From positions 1 to 48,936 of the forward strand of contig JBELJZ010000019.1 in NCBI GenBank assembly GCA_042089915.1: a stretch of DNA of 48,936 bases. The letters are read 5' to 3'. The stretch is from UBA8752 sp002172485 (lineage in GTDB: Bacteria; Bacteroidota; Bacteroidia; Flavobacteriales_D; Sanyastnellaceae). Positions 16,113 through 24,534 of this stretch are shown piece by piece (positions within the stretch are counted from its first letter, which is position 1; every line of letters starts with the position of its first letter). Below the pieces are notes generated by a model that was not told the origin of the DNA, searched no databases, and worked only from the letters and a program-made list of their open reading frames with translations. Both the position numbers and the translations under genes were made by a program.

Positions 16113-17383
16113 CACGACGCCGATTTTGGTGCGCCGGACCCACCGCGCGGCTTGCGGCGCTTTTTGCGGCGTTTCCCGACGCCACTTTGCTGGCCTTCTT
16201 TGGCCTGAGGTGCTTTCTGGCCACCGCCGCCAGCTGGTCCGCCTCCTTTTCTGCCCTTGCGGCCCTTGCGACGGCGACCGCCCCTTCCAGATTGGTCGAA
16301 GCGGTTGAGGTCGTCCTGACCCACCACATCTCCAAAGAGGGCATCCTCGGGCGCGGCTTCTTCCACCACAGCGAAGCCGAGGAGGTCGTCAGGCTTCTCC
16401 CCGCGCTCATTCATGGCCATGATGTCGCGCACATCTTCGAGGTCAATGGCCACAGGAGAAGCGCCTGGATCGTCGAAATACTGGAACCACATCCGGCCAC
16501 CGAAAATGTCGGTCTTGAAGTGGCCGGCCTTGCCCTTGCGGGTGTGCAGCTTGGTGCTCGGCGGCGGAAACTTCGCCACCGCTTCCTTGTACTGGTCCAG
16601 CTCGAAATTCAAGCAGCACTTGAGCTTGCCGCATTGGCCCGCCAGCTTTTGCGGATTCAGCGACAATTGCTGGTACCGGGCCGCCCCCGTGGACACGCTC
16701 CGGAAATCCGTCAGCCATGTGGAACAGCACAGTTCGCGCCCACAAATGCCGATGCCGCCCAAGCGGGCTGATTCTTGTCGGGCGCCGATCTGGCGCATCT
16801 CCACTTTGATTTTGAATGCGGCGGCCAAGGCCCGAACCAGCTCCCGGAAATCCACCCGTTGCTCGGCCGTGTAGTAAAACGTGCACTTGGTCCCGTCACC
16901 TTGGAACTCAACATCGCCCAACTTCATCTCAAGGTGGTGCTCGGCGATGATCTTTCGGGCTTCGAACAGGGCGCTCTCCTCCCGTTCTTTGGCCGCTTGC
17001 CACGTCGTGATGTCCTCCATGGTCGCCTTGCGAACGACCCGCTTGATTTCGTGGGTGTCCTTGACCCCTTTGGACTTCATCTGGGCCCGGACCAGCTCTC
17101 CGGTGAGGGAGACAATGCCCATGTCTTCGCCGGGATTGGCGTCCACCACGGCGACATCGCCCGTCTGGACACGCCGCCCCTGGCCGATGCGGAAATAGCC
17201 CTTCCGGTTTCGCTTGAACCGGATTTCCACGATGTCAAATGCGCGCTGGCCTTCAGGAATCGGAACCCCTTCCAGCCAATCGAACACGGTCATGACATCG
17301 CAACCGCAGTTGCCGCAATTGCCGTTGGACCGGCAGCCGAGCGGCTTTCCGTCCTCTCCTTTCTTGCATGATGCACAGCCCAT
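16112..17383 (-). CDS. PSP1 / RicT-family regulatory protein
   Basis: 423 aa. The PSP1 core (about residues 40-320) has the conserved GICGRELCC and KLKCCLNFE cysteine pairs. The N-terminus is Cys-rich (six Cys in the first 28 residues), as in other Bacteroidota copies. The C-terminus is a long Lys/Arg/Gly tail, likely disordered and nucleic-acid binding. In Bacillus the homologue RicT joins RicA and RicF in an Fe-S complex that affects RNase Y-dependent mRNA maturation and phosphorelay; function in Bacteroidota is untested. Downstream of holB and coupled to gldH. Confidence 0.85.
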   Translation of the reverse strand: MGCASCKKGEDGKPLGCRSNGNCGNCGCDVMTVFDWLEGVPIPEGQRAFDIVEIRFKRNRKGYFRIGQGRRVQTGDVAVVDANPGEDMGIVSLTGELVRAQMKSKGVKDTHEIKRVVRKATMEDITTWQAAKEREESALFEARKIIAEHHLEMKLGDVEFQGDGTKCTFYYTAEQRVDFRELVRALAAAFKIKVEMRQIGARQESARLGGIGICGRELCCSTWLTDFRSVSTGAARYQQLSLNPQKLAGQCGKLKCCLNFELDQYKEAVAKFPPPSTKLHTRKGKAGHFKTDIFGGRMWFQYFDDPGASPVAIDLEDVRDIMAMNERGEKPDDLLGFAVVEEAAPEDALFGDVVGQDDLNRFDQSGRGGRRRKGRKGRKGGGPAGGGGQKAPQAKEGQQSGVGKRRKKRRKPRGGSGAPKSAS

Positions 17384-17403
17384 CGTTCCTGTTCCTCGAT
17401 TTC

Positions 17404-17423
17404 CCGCCGGACCACACCGGCGG
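17404..17423 (-). other. Inverted repeat in the PSP1 leader
   Basis: CCGCCGG, a 6-nt loop, CCGGCGG: a perfect 7-bp G+C hairpin between the TATCTTCG box and the PSP1 start. It would sit at the very 5' end of the PSP1 mRNA, or could end holB transcription; it is not followed by a U run. Confidence 0.5.
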
Positions 17424-17430
17424 ACACCCT

Positions 17431-17438
17431 CGAAGATA
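17431..17438 (-). promoter_or_regulatory. -7 box TATCTTCG, PSP1-gldH
   Basis: TATCTTCG in the gap after holB, 47 nt before the PSP1 ATG. It implies a leader of about 40 nt, unlike most boxes here. Confidence 0.45.
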
Positions 17439-17456
17439 GGGCCCTCCGAAGCCCGC

Positions 17457-18581
17457 TTATTTGGGTCGGTGAAGAAGTTCCATCATCCGCATGCTCAAAT
17501 CAAGGAAGACGGTCCGACCGTAGACGTTTCCCGCCACTTCACGCGCTGCACGCTCCAGGATGGACTGCATGTCGATGACGTTTCCGTGGTGAATGAATGC
17601 TGCGAATTTCTTGGCGAATCCCTGCTCTGCTGCCCGAAGTCGAACGGCCCCCTTGGCGCCGTAATTGCCGACAATGCACTGGCGCACCATGTGCAGCGCG
17701 TACGCGAGAAATTGCTTTTGCGCCTCCCGGCCCAAATCGTGGAACCGGTCTGCCATGCCGGCGGCCTTTCGGCCGTCCCGCGCGTAACACGTCCGCATCC
17801 ATTCCACGTACATCTCAAATTCATCCGCAGCGTCAGAGAGCATGAGCCGCCGTGCCTCGGCCAGGTCGCCATCGCACAGCGCCACGGCGTCGGAAATGGC
17901 CTCCGCGGCGCCCCCCTCTGCCTGCAACTGCTGCCGGATCGCCTCAGCTGAGATGGGCGGGACCGGGATGATTTGTGTGCGCGACAGGATGGTCGCAAGC
18001 AGGGCCTCCGTGTTGTCCGCCAGCAAGACGAACAGGGTCTTTTTCGGCGGCTCTTCCAGCAACTTCAACAGCTTGTTGGCCGTGTCGATGCGCATGGATT
18101 GCGCGCCGTAGATCACCTGCACCTTCCACCCGCCGGCGTGGGCGGTCAAAGACAGCCGCCGCTGGATGTCTTGGGCCTCGTGGACGGAGATGTAGGGCTG
18201 TTTGTTGCCCAATGCCATCCGCTCCCTCAGGTCCACCATGTCGATGTGGGGGCCCTTTTCCATCAAAAGCTCCCGCCAGACCTCGAGCTGGTCAATGCTC
18301 AGGGCTTTGTCCTTGCCGGCGGGCTTGGCGACCGGGAAAGTGAAGTGCAAATCCGGGTGCTGCAGCTGGTCGTGCTGCTGACAAGCGGGACAGGTGCCGC
18401 AGGGCGCAGCGTCACTCGTCTGACAATGCAGATGTTTGGCGAGGGCGAGGGTCAAGGCCAATCCGCCGCGACCGGGTACACCGGTGAGCAGGAGGGCATG
18501 GGCCAAACTGCCATCCTGCGCATGTCGAGCCAGCCGGTTGGCCAATGCTTCTTGGCCAATGGCCACGCGTTCCGCTCCCAT
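17457..18581 (-). CDS. holB: DNA polymerase III delta-prime subunit
   Basis: 374 aa from ATG 18581, immediately after a TATCTTCG box; the open frame continues to 18710 but that part overlaps the TonB receptor. An AAA+ clamp-loader fold: degenerate P-loop GVPGRGG without the Lys, as expected for delta-prime, which does not hydrolyse ATP; a zinc module (CGTCPAC with an upstream Cys); NKLLKLLEEPP; and the sensor SRT in TILSRTQI. It is part of the clamp loader that places the beta clamp on primed DNA. Followed by PSP1. Confidence 0.9.
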   Translation of the reverse strand: MGAERVAIGQEALANRLARHAQDGSLAHALLLTGVPGRGGLALTLALAKHLHCQTSDAAPCGTCPACQQHDQLQHPDLHFTFPVAKPAGKDKALSIDQLEVWRELLMEKGPHIDMVDLRERMALGNKQPYISVHEAQDIQRRLSLTAHAGGWKVQVIYGAQSMRIDTANKLLKLLEEPPKKTLFVLLADNTEALLATILSRTQIIPVPPISAEAIRQQLQAEGGAAEAISDAVALCDGDLAEARRLMLSDAADEFEMYVEWMRTCYARDGRKAAGMADRFHDLGREAQKQFLAYALHMVRQCIVGNYGAKGAVRLRAAEQGFAKKFAAFIHHGNVIDMQSILERAAREVAGNVYGRTVFLDLSMRMMELLHRPK

Positions 18582-18585
18582 GCCC

Positions 18586-18593
18586 CGAAGATA
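18586..18593 (-). promoter_or_regulatory. Promoter-like element of holB (TATCTTCG)
   Basis: TATCTTCG, 4 nt before ATG 18581. A TTG lies 23 nt upstream of the box, inside the end of the TonB-receptor gene, so both consensus parts are present. Predicted leaderless. Confidence 0.55.
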
Positions 18594-18600
18594 GCCGCCA

Positions 18601-21012
18601 TCAAGCGGCAGGCCGCCAACGCAGGCCGATCCGCCAATCCCGCCCGGCCGCGCTGATTCCGGAGGCGAACACCTTGTAGTGGCGGTCCAACAGGTTGTGT
18701 ACGCCCACACTGAACGTGGTGCGCTCAGTCAACCGCGCATCCAGGTCGAGCCCCACCGTCCACCAAGCTGGTGTGCCATCCACGGTGGCCTCCGCGAGGT
18801 TGTCGGTCGAACCCGGTCCGTAATCCTCCGCACGCTTCCACGCACTCCAGCGCAGGTGGCTGTTCAAGGTCAACCACGTCCAGCTGCGTGCTGCGATGCA
18901 CGTCCCGAAAGCAGGCGGGATGTGCGACAGGGGCCGGCCCTCCGCATCGCGGCCGCGCGTCACGTTGTAGGTCGCCCGAAACCGCCAGTCGCTGTCTGTT
19001 TTGTACATCACTTGGCCCTGGATGCCCACGATGGACGCCCGCCCGATGTTGGCTTGAACCTGAATCTGGCTGGTGTCCCCTTCCACCACCAAGGTGGCTT
19101 GCGCTCCACCACCGGGCAGGGAGAGCGCGGTGTCGACAGGTTGGATGGCGTCCCGAAGTGCGGTGGCAAAGCCGGCCCAACGGGTGGTGAACCGGCGGTT
19201 GGAAGACCGCCAGAATCCCCCGAGCTCTGTGCTGTACAGGCGCTCGGGCTTCAAGCTGTCCGTCGGCACGACGACAAATCCGTCCTTGGTCCGCACCTTG
19301 CCGACATCGTCCACATTGGGATTGCGAAATGCCGTGGCAAGTTGGGCGTGGGCACCGACCCGGCCATTGCGCTGCCAATGGGCTGTACCACTGCCGGTCA
19401 AGGAACCGCGGTCATAGCCGACCCGATCAAAGGGCAGCTTCAACCCCACCTGATCTTCGAACCGTGCGTCCAACCACCCTCTCTGGGCGCGGGCTGCCCC
19501 TTCGAAGAACCAATTCCTCCAATGGCGAGACAGCGCGCCGTAGGCGGAGATGGACCCCATGGTGGACCCTCCATTCGGGTAACGCGTCAACACGGTTTCC
19601 GGCAAGCGGAGCCCGTCCGATCGGCGTTCCATCCAAGCTTCCGAGCGGACGCGCTGGTGGTCCCAATGTCCCCCGTAGGCCACCCTCCATGAGCCGATCC
19701 GATGGTCGATGTCCAGCTGCAGGCTCGCCACGTCCACGCCCTCCTGTTGGACCTCCCTGTCCTGAGCGCCGAAGTGGGCCTTCAACCGGCTTTCCGCCAC
19801 ACGCTGCCAAGCCGAGGTCAGCGTCACGCGCCCCAACCCCCGAACTTCACTGAAAAATCGCAGGGAAGCCAATGTCCGGTCCTGCGGGCCGTAGTTCCAT
19901 TCTGCCCACTTCGGCCCACCATCCCCGTCCGCATCGTTGAGGCGGTCAAACCGGGGCACATCCGAACTCGTGCTGTGCTGCAGGTTGACTTCCACATGCC
20001 GTTCCATACGGCCGTAGCGCAGCTTCTGGACCACATCGGTTTGCCGGTAGCCCGTGCCGGGTTGCAGGTGGTCCACTGCGTTGGGCGTGGTCCTGTCCGC
20101 ATACCCGACGCCAGCGCTGGAGGACGCGATGGTCCAGGGCACCTTTCCCCACTCGGTATAACCATGCGGGCGCCAGCGGCCCATCCTCAAGTCGCCATAG
20201 CGCCGGTGGGTCACACTTGTGAAACTGGCAAACCGGCCCCGCGTCACTTCTGCGTCCGCATGCACGGTTGGGGAACGGGAGGCCGAAGAAAATGCAGTCT
20301 GGGCGCGGGCGCGGGTGCCATCCTGCCACCGGGGGGAGCGCGTCCGATAGTGGATGACCCCGCCCAATGCGTCGCTCCCGTATTGGACCGACCCTGCGCC
20401 ATGGCGAACCTCCGTGGACCGCACGGCAAACGGGTCGACGGTCAAAGCATTCTGCAAGTGGCCACTGCGGTAGATGGCATTGTTGAGGCGCACCCCGTCG
20501 ACCACCAGGAGAATCCGATTCGCCTCGAAACCGCGAAGAATGGGAGACCCCCCGCCCTGCTGGCTTTGCTGCACCATGACCTGCCCGGAATTCCACAACA
20601 GCGTGGCGGCATTGGACGGCACTTCCCGTGCAATGGTCGCCGCGGAAAGGCGGCTCACCGTGGTGGCTCCCATCGCTTGCCGAGCGGGTTCGGCCACTGC
20701 GACGACCACCTCGTTGAGGTTCACGGACTCGGCGGACAACTGAACTTCCATGTCCAGTACCCCGGCTGGCATCGACATGGACCGCGTGGCATAACCCAAG
20801 CTCCGGATTTCCAGCGTATCGCCTTGGCGAAGCAGGCTGTCCAATTCAATTCGGCCATCCAAATCGGTCATCCTGGCCGTCCCCATGTTGTTCTGGATGA
20901 CGGCAGCGGGGACCGGATTGCCCGATTCATCCCGGACCTCGATGACCTGGCCGGCCAAGCCGGTGGACATCAGCAACGCCCAGCACAGCCAACCCCATCG
21001 CGCGGCATCAAT
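18601..21012 (-). CDS. TonB-dependent outer-membrane receptor
   Basis: About 803 aa if read from ATT 21012; the frame is open up to 21117. A signal peptide (WGWLCWALLMSTGLAGQ) precedes a CarboxypepD-reg-like domain (about 22-105), then the plug (ILRGFEANRILLVVDGVRLN, VRHGAGSVQYGSDALGG) and a beta-barrel ending in an aromatic-rich strand (WRIGLRWRP). The plug resembles hemoglobin/heme and BtuB/CirA-type receptors, so a heme, siderophore or cobalamin ligand is possible but undecided. The start is uncertain: the nearest ATG giving a signal peptide is 21090, inside recO, whereas ATT overlaps the recO TGA as ATTGA. Confidence 0.88.
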   Translation of the reverse strand: MDAARWGWLCWALLMSTGLAGQVIEVRDESGNPVPAAVIQNNMGTARMTDLDGRIELDSLLRQGDTLEIRSLGYATRSMSMPAGVLDMEVQLSAESVNLNEVVVAVAEPARQAMGATTVSRLSAATIAREVPSNAATLLWNSGQVMVQQSQQGGGSPILRGFEANRILLVVDGVRLNNAIYRSGHLQNALTVDPFAVRSTEVRHGAGSVQYGSDALGGVIHYRTRSPRWQDGTRARAQTAFSSASRSPTVHADAEVTRGRFASFTSVTHRRYGDLRMGRWRPHGYTEWGKVPWTIASSSAGVGYADRTTPNAVDHLQPGTGYRQTDVVQKLRYGRMERHVEVNLQHSTSSDVPRFDRLNDADGDGGPKWAEWNYGPQDRTLASLRFFSEVRGLGRVTLTSAWQRVAESRLKAHFGAQDREVQQEGVDVASLQLDIDHRIGSWRVAYGGHWDHQRVRSEAWMERRSDGLRLPETVLTRYPNGGSTMGSISAYGALSRHWRNWFFEGAARAQRGWLDARFEDQVGLKLPFDRVGYDRGSLTGSGTAHWQRNGRVGAHAQLATAFRNPNVDDVGKVRTKDGFVVVPTDSLKPERLYSTELGGFWRSSNRRFTTRWAGFATALRDAIQPVDTALSLPGGGAQATLVVEGDTSQIQVQANIGRASIVGIQGQVMYKTDSDWRFRATYNVTRGRDAEGRPLSHIPPAFGTCIAARSWTWLTLNSHLRWSAWKRAEDYGPGSTDNLAEATVDGTPAWWTVGLDLDARLTERTTFSVGVHNLLDRHYKVFASGISAAGRDWRIGLRWRPAA

Positions 21013-21748
21013 CCGCCAGAACCGTGCGGAGCACGTCCCACGACTTGAGGTCCCGCGGGGAGGACAGGTGGAGCTGGAGGTAGTGCACATGCTGGAGCAC
21101 AAGCTGATTTCGGACATCGGCTGGAAGCGGTTGGGACTTCACCTCATCAATTTCCGTGCCTTGAATGCGAAGAAACGCGGTGGCCTCCGAAGGCGAAAGA
21201 AAGTCATCCCCGATGGGAGGGCCTTGTTCCCATTCGGCAGTGGCCAGATTGAACCGACCCGCACCCACCGGCGGGGCGACCGGCGCATCGGGTTTCAACC
21301 CCTCCACCTGCACGGCTTCCACAAGGAAAGCGAGGTGGAGCCGGGCACAGCTCGACTCCGTCTCCAACGCCACCGCCGTGCGCCACATGGCATCAAACAA
21401 GGCGGGGTGTGGCGCATCCGATTCCACCGTCTTCAGGACCAACTCGGAGAGGAACATGGCCACAGCGCTGCGGGGGATGTCCTGCAACGTCCGCTCCTGG
21501 GGAAGTGGACGTTCGGTCCGGTCAAATTTGTACAGGTCCCCTTTCATGACCCGCAAGCCGATAAGCTCGAGCAGGGAAAGCGGTGCATGCAGGTTCCTAG
21601 CGCGACGTGGGCCTTTCGTGCCTTCGCGGACGAGACACCCGATCACGCCATGCTCGCGGGTGAAGACACGAAGAATGGACACGCCATCCTTGTGCCGCAC
21701 GGTACTCAGGGCAATGGCCCGGTCGCGGTGGGGTTCAGAGGGGGTCAC
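21008..21748 (-). CDS. recO: DNA repair protein RecO
   Basis: 246 aa from GTG 21748, which overlaps the stop of the upstream ATPase gene (GTGA). An N-terminal OB fold (ALSTVRHKDGVSILRVFTREHGVIGCLV) and a helical C-terminal domain match RecO, which anneals ssDNA and loads RecA on SSB-coated gaps with RecR. The zinc-finger Cys set of some RecO proteins is absent, as is usual in many Bacteroidota. It lies in a run with VWA and AAA+ genes upstream and a TonB receptor downstream. Confidence 0.88.
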   Translation of the reverse strand: MTPSEPHRDRAIALSTVRHKDGVSILRVFTREHGVIGCLVREGTKGPRRARNLHAPLSLLELIGLRVMKGDLYKFDRTERPLPQERTLQDIPRSAVAMFLSELVLKTVESDAPHPALFDAMWRTAVALETESSCARLHLAFLVEAVQVEGLKPDAPVAPPVGAGRFNLATAEWEQGPPIGDDFLSPSEATAFLRIQGTEIDEVKSQPLPADVRNQLVLQHVHYLQLHLSSPRDLKSWDVLRTVLAD

Positions 21749-23223
21749 TCCTCGTCGCTGTCCGGTTCAAACAGGTTGCCGATCAGATCCCCGAAGGTGA
21801 CATTGCTGCCCACCACGGACTGCCCGATTTCATTGTACGCCGCGAGGCCGTGAAGGACGAACTCCATGTTGGCCAAGGCCTCTTCGCCCTCAATACCCGG
21901 GCAGTATTTCTCGACCACGGCCCGCAAGCCGTCCACCGACTCCAACGCCGCTGCGTACTCCCCGTCCGGCTGGTCCCGCAACACCGAGAGGTCATGGCGG
22001 TTGAACCAGGCCACGATGGGCTGGTAGGGGTCCTCCACCTTGCCACGCTTCACGGACTCGAGGTCGGGAAACACGGTCGGGAATTCGCGGCGGATGGCCT
22101 TGCTGACCAGAGCGAGTGCCACGCCGGCGGCCCCTTCCTGTTCTCCTTCATAGACCAGCTCCACCTTGCCGTTGACGGCCGGCACGACGGCCAACAAATC
22201 AGTCACCCGGACCGTGGTCCGCTTGGACCCATTTCGCAGGGCGCGCAACTCGCCCGCCGCGACGAGGTGCTCCAAAGCACTGATCGGCAAGCGCGCGGAC
22301 ACGCCGCTCTTCTCGTCGATGTATTCGCTGTCGCGCGCTTCGAATGCAATGCGCTCCAACACCCGGCGAACCACGCTCGGAATCGCCACCCGATCCGCCT
22401 GACCCGGCTGCCATTGGGCCTCCTGGTCGGTGATGGACATCGCCTCTTCTAAGGAGGCTGGGTAATGCGTCAAAATCTGGCTCTGGATGCGGTCCTTCAG
22501 CGGCGTAATGATGGCGCCGCGGTTGGTGTAATCCTCGGGGTTGGCCGTGAAGACGAACTGGATGTCCAAATCCAACCGCATCTGGAAGCCGCGAATCTGG
22601 ATGTCGCCCTCCTGGAGGATGTTGAACAGCGCAACCTGGATGCGGGGCTGCAGGTCGGGCAGCTCATTGATGGCGAAAATGCAGCGGTGGCTCCGCGGAA
22701 TTAGGCCGTAATGCAAAGCCCGAGGGTCGCTGTAGTCGAGGCCTTCATTGGCTGCCTTGATGGGGTCGATGTCACCGATGAGGTCGGCCACACTAACATC
22801 CGGGGTGGCGAGCTTCTCCACGTAGCGCTCCGTGCGGTGCATCCATGCGATGGGCGTATCGTCGCCACCGGCTTCCACCATAGCGCGGCCTTGCTCGCTG
22901 ATCGGCGCCATGGGGTCTTCGGGAAGCGGTGCACCGGGCAGCACCGGCACCCACTCATCGAGCAGGTCGGTCAGGCCCCGGGCAATGCGGGTCTTGGCCT
23001 GTCCGCGCAAGCCAAGGAGGTTCATGCTGTGACCGGCAAGCAGGGCGCGCTGCACATCGGGCAACACCGTGTCGTCGTAGCCGACGATGCCGTCAAACAC
23101 AGGCGCGCCGGACTGGATGCACTCCATCAGGTTGGCGCGGATTTCCGCGGAAATCGAGCGCGGCGTGTAGCCGGAAGCGCGCAAGGCGCCGAGGGTCTGG
23201 ATGTCGGGGGAATGTGATGACAT
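21745..23223 (-). CDS. MoxR / magnesium-chelatase-like AAA+ ATPase
   Basis: 492 aa. AAA+ domain with P-loop LLGLRGQAKTRIARGL, Walker B region CIFAINELPDL, and sensor-1 type VFTANPEDYTNRG followed by TPLKDRIQSQI. The Walker B core reads Asn-Glu instead of Asp-Glu, which I believe is usual for this family. It resembles the ChlI/BchI magnesium-chelatase subunit, but no chelatase partners are present, so the chelatase name is misleading. MoxR-type ATPases work with VWA proteins as chaperones or assembly factors, and the gene 6 nt upstream encodes exactly such a protein. Substrate unknown. Confidence 0.85.
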   Translation of the reverse strand: MSSHSPDIQTLGALRASGYTPRSISAEIRANLMECIQSGAPVFDGIVGYDDTVLPDVQRALLAGHSMNLLGLRGQAKTRIARGLTDLLDEWVPVLPGAPLPEDPMAPISEQGRAMVEAGGDDTPIAWMHRTERYVEKLATPDVSVADLIGDIDPIKAANEGLDYSDPRALHYGLIPRSHRCIFAINELPDLQPRIQVALFNILQEGDIQIRGFQMRLDLDIQFVFTANPEDYTNRGAIITPLKDRIQSQILTHYPASLEEAMSITDQEAQWQPGQADRVAIPSVVRRVLERIAFEARDSEYIDEKSGVSARLPISALEHLVAAGELRALRNGSKRTTVRVTDLLAVVPAVNGKVELVYEGEQEGAAGVALALVSKAIRREFPTVFPDLESVKRGKVEDPYQPIVAWFNRHDLSVLRDQPDGEYAAALESVDGLRAVVEKYCPGIEGEEALANMEFVLHGLAAYNEIGQSVVGSNVTFGDLIGNLFEPDSDEE

Positions 23224-23229
23224 GGCGGT

Positions 23230-24351
23230 TCAGCGGGCTCTGCCGCGGCGGTTTCGTTCGAAGTCGGCGAAAATGGTGTCGCCCAGGCCTTGCAGGCCGG
23301 TGAAGAACGCCCGGCCATTGTTGGCATCGGTGAAGTCCGAGACAAACTCCTGCAGTGCAGGATCCGTGGCGATCATGAAGGTGGTGATGGGAATGCCCAG
23401 CTTGCGGCACTGGCGCGCCAGGTTGTGGCATTTGCCCGTGATGTAGGGGTCGAGGCCCCAGCTGTTCTTGTAGTATCCGTCGGGCTCCTTGAGACAACTG
23501 GGCTTGCCGTCGGTGATCATGAAAATCTGCCGGTTCGGCGTTTTCCGGCGGCGGAGGATGTCCATGGCGCGCTCGAGGCCCGCCACGGTGTTGGTGTGAT
23601 AAGGGCCCACCTGCAAATAGGGCAGGTCCGCAATGGAGACCTCCCAGGCATCATTGCCGAACACCACAATGTCGAGGGTGTCCTTGGGGTACTTCACCAT
23701 CACCAATTCAGCCAGCGCCATCGCCACCTTTTTGGCGGGGGTGATGCGGTCCTCTCCGTAAAGGATCATGCTGTGGCTGATGTCAATCATCAAGACGGTC
23801 GACGTGGTGCTCCTGTGCTCCCTGTCCTCCACAACGAGGTCGTCCTCGGTCATTCGAAACCCGCCCCGGCCACTGCGGGTGCCAGGCCCGTGATGGATCT
23901 GGGCATTGCGCAGGGACGCCCCGAAGTCCACCTGGTCGAGCTTGTCGCCGAACCGGTAGGGCCGGCGGTCTTCATTGGGCTCGTCCCCTTGGCCGCGTTC
24001 TTTGGTTCGGTGTCGGCCTTGCGCGCCCTTCTTCAGGTTGCCGAAAATCTGGTCGAGTGCGCGGCGGCGCATCTGCTGTTCTCCTCGGGAGCCCAACTTG
24101 ACCCCACCTCCACCTGGACCGGTCGCCTCCCTCAAATATCCCTTGTCCTTCAGGTCTTCGAGGAAGTCATCCAAGGTGTAGTCCGACTCGGTCAACCCAT
24201 ATTGGTCATCCAGGGCCCGCATCCAATCCATGGCTTCATCCACATCTCCACTGGTGTGGGTGATGACCTCCATGAAAATCTCGAGCAAGCGCTCAAAGGG
24301 CGATCGCTTGTCCTGGTCTGGACGCAGTTCATGGAATTGGAAACCGAGCAT
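23230..24351 (-). CDS. VWA-domain protein, partner of the AAA+ ATPase
   Basis: 373 aa from ATG 24351, 9 nt after a TAGCTTCG box; the frame extends to 24420 but no other signal supports that. The N-terminal half is helical and charged (ERLLEIFMEVITHTSGDVDE). A von Willebrand A domain spans about 180-365 with an intact MIDAS: D190-I-S-H-S, a Thr in the PYHTNTVAG region and D in MITDGKPS. No signal peptide or membrane segment, so it acts in the cytoplasm. It leads the operon with the MoxR-type ATPase, the classic pairing for a metal-dependent remodelling machine. Target unknown. Confidence 0.85.
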   Translation of the reverse strand: MLGFQFHELRPDQDKRSPFERLLEIFMEVITHTSGDVDEAMDWMRALDDQYGLTESDYTLDDFLEDLKDKGYLREATGPGGGGVKLGSRGEQQMRRRALDQIFGNLKKGAQGRHRTKERGQGDEPNEDRRPYRFGDKLDQVDFGASLRNAQIHHGPGTRSGRGGFRMTEDDLVVEDREHRSTTSTVLMIDISHSMILYGEDRITPAKKVAMALAELVMVKYPKDTLDIVVFGNDAWEVSIADLPYLQVGPYHTNTVAGLERAMDILRRRKTPNRQIFMITDGKPSCLKEPDGYYKNSWGLDPYITGKCHNLARQCRKLGIPITTFMIATDPALQEFVSDFTDANNGRAFFTGLQGLGDTIFADFERNRRGRAR

Positions 24352-24360
24352 GGAAGACAC

Positions 24361-24368
24361 CGAAGCTA
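24361..24368 (-). promoter_or_regulatory. -7 box TAGCTTCG, VWA-AAA-recO operon
   Basis: TAGCTTCG 9 nt before ATG 24351. Predicted leaderless or nearly so. No TTG at -33. Confidence 0.5.
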
Positions 24369-24534
24369 ATGAGGGAACCCCTCTGGTCGCGGTGGGTTCA
24401 TCCCCCAGCCACAAACTCACAACCGGCGGGAATCAAAGAACAGGGCGTGCCCGCTGGTGTTACCTTCATCCACGGAATGCCATACGCGTTCCATGCCCGT
24501 TCAAACCCGCTCTGAACCACCTCATGTTCGCCCC

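Noticed and set aside
21745..23223. Magnesium chelatase of chlorophyll or cobalamin synthesis
   Set aside because: No ChlD/ChlH or cobalamin genes nearby; MoxR-type ATPase with a VWA partner explains it better.
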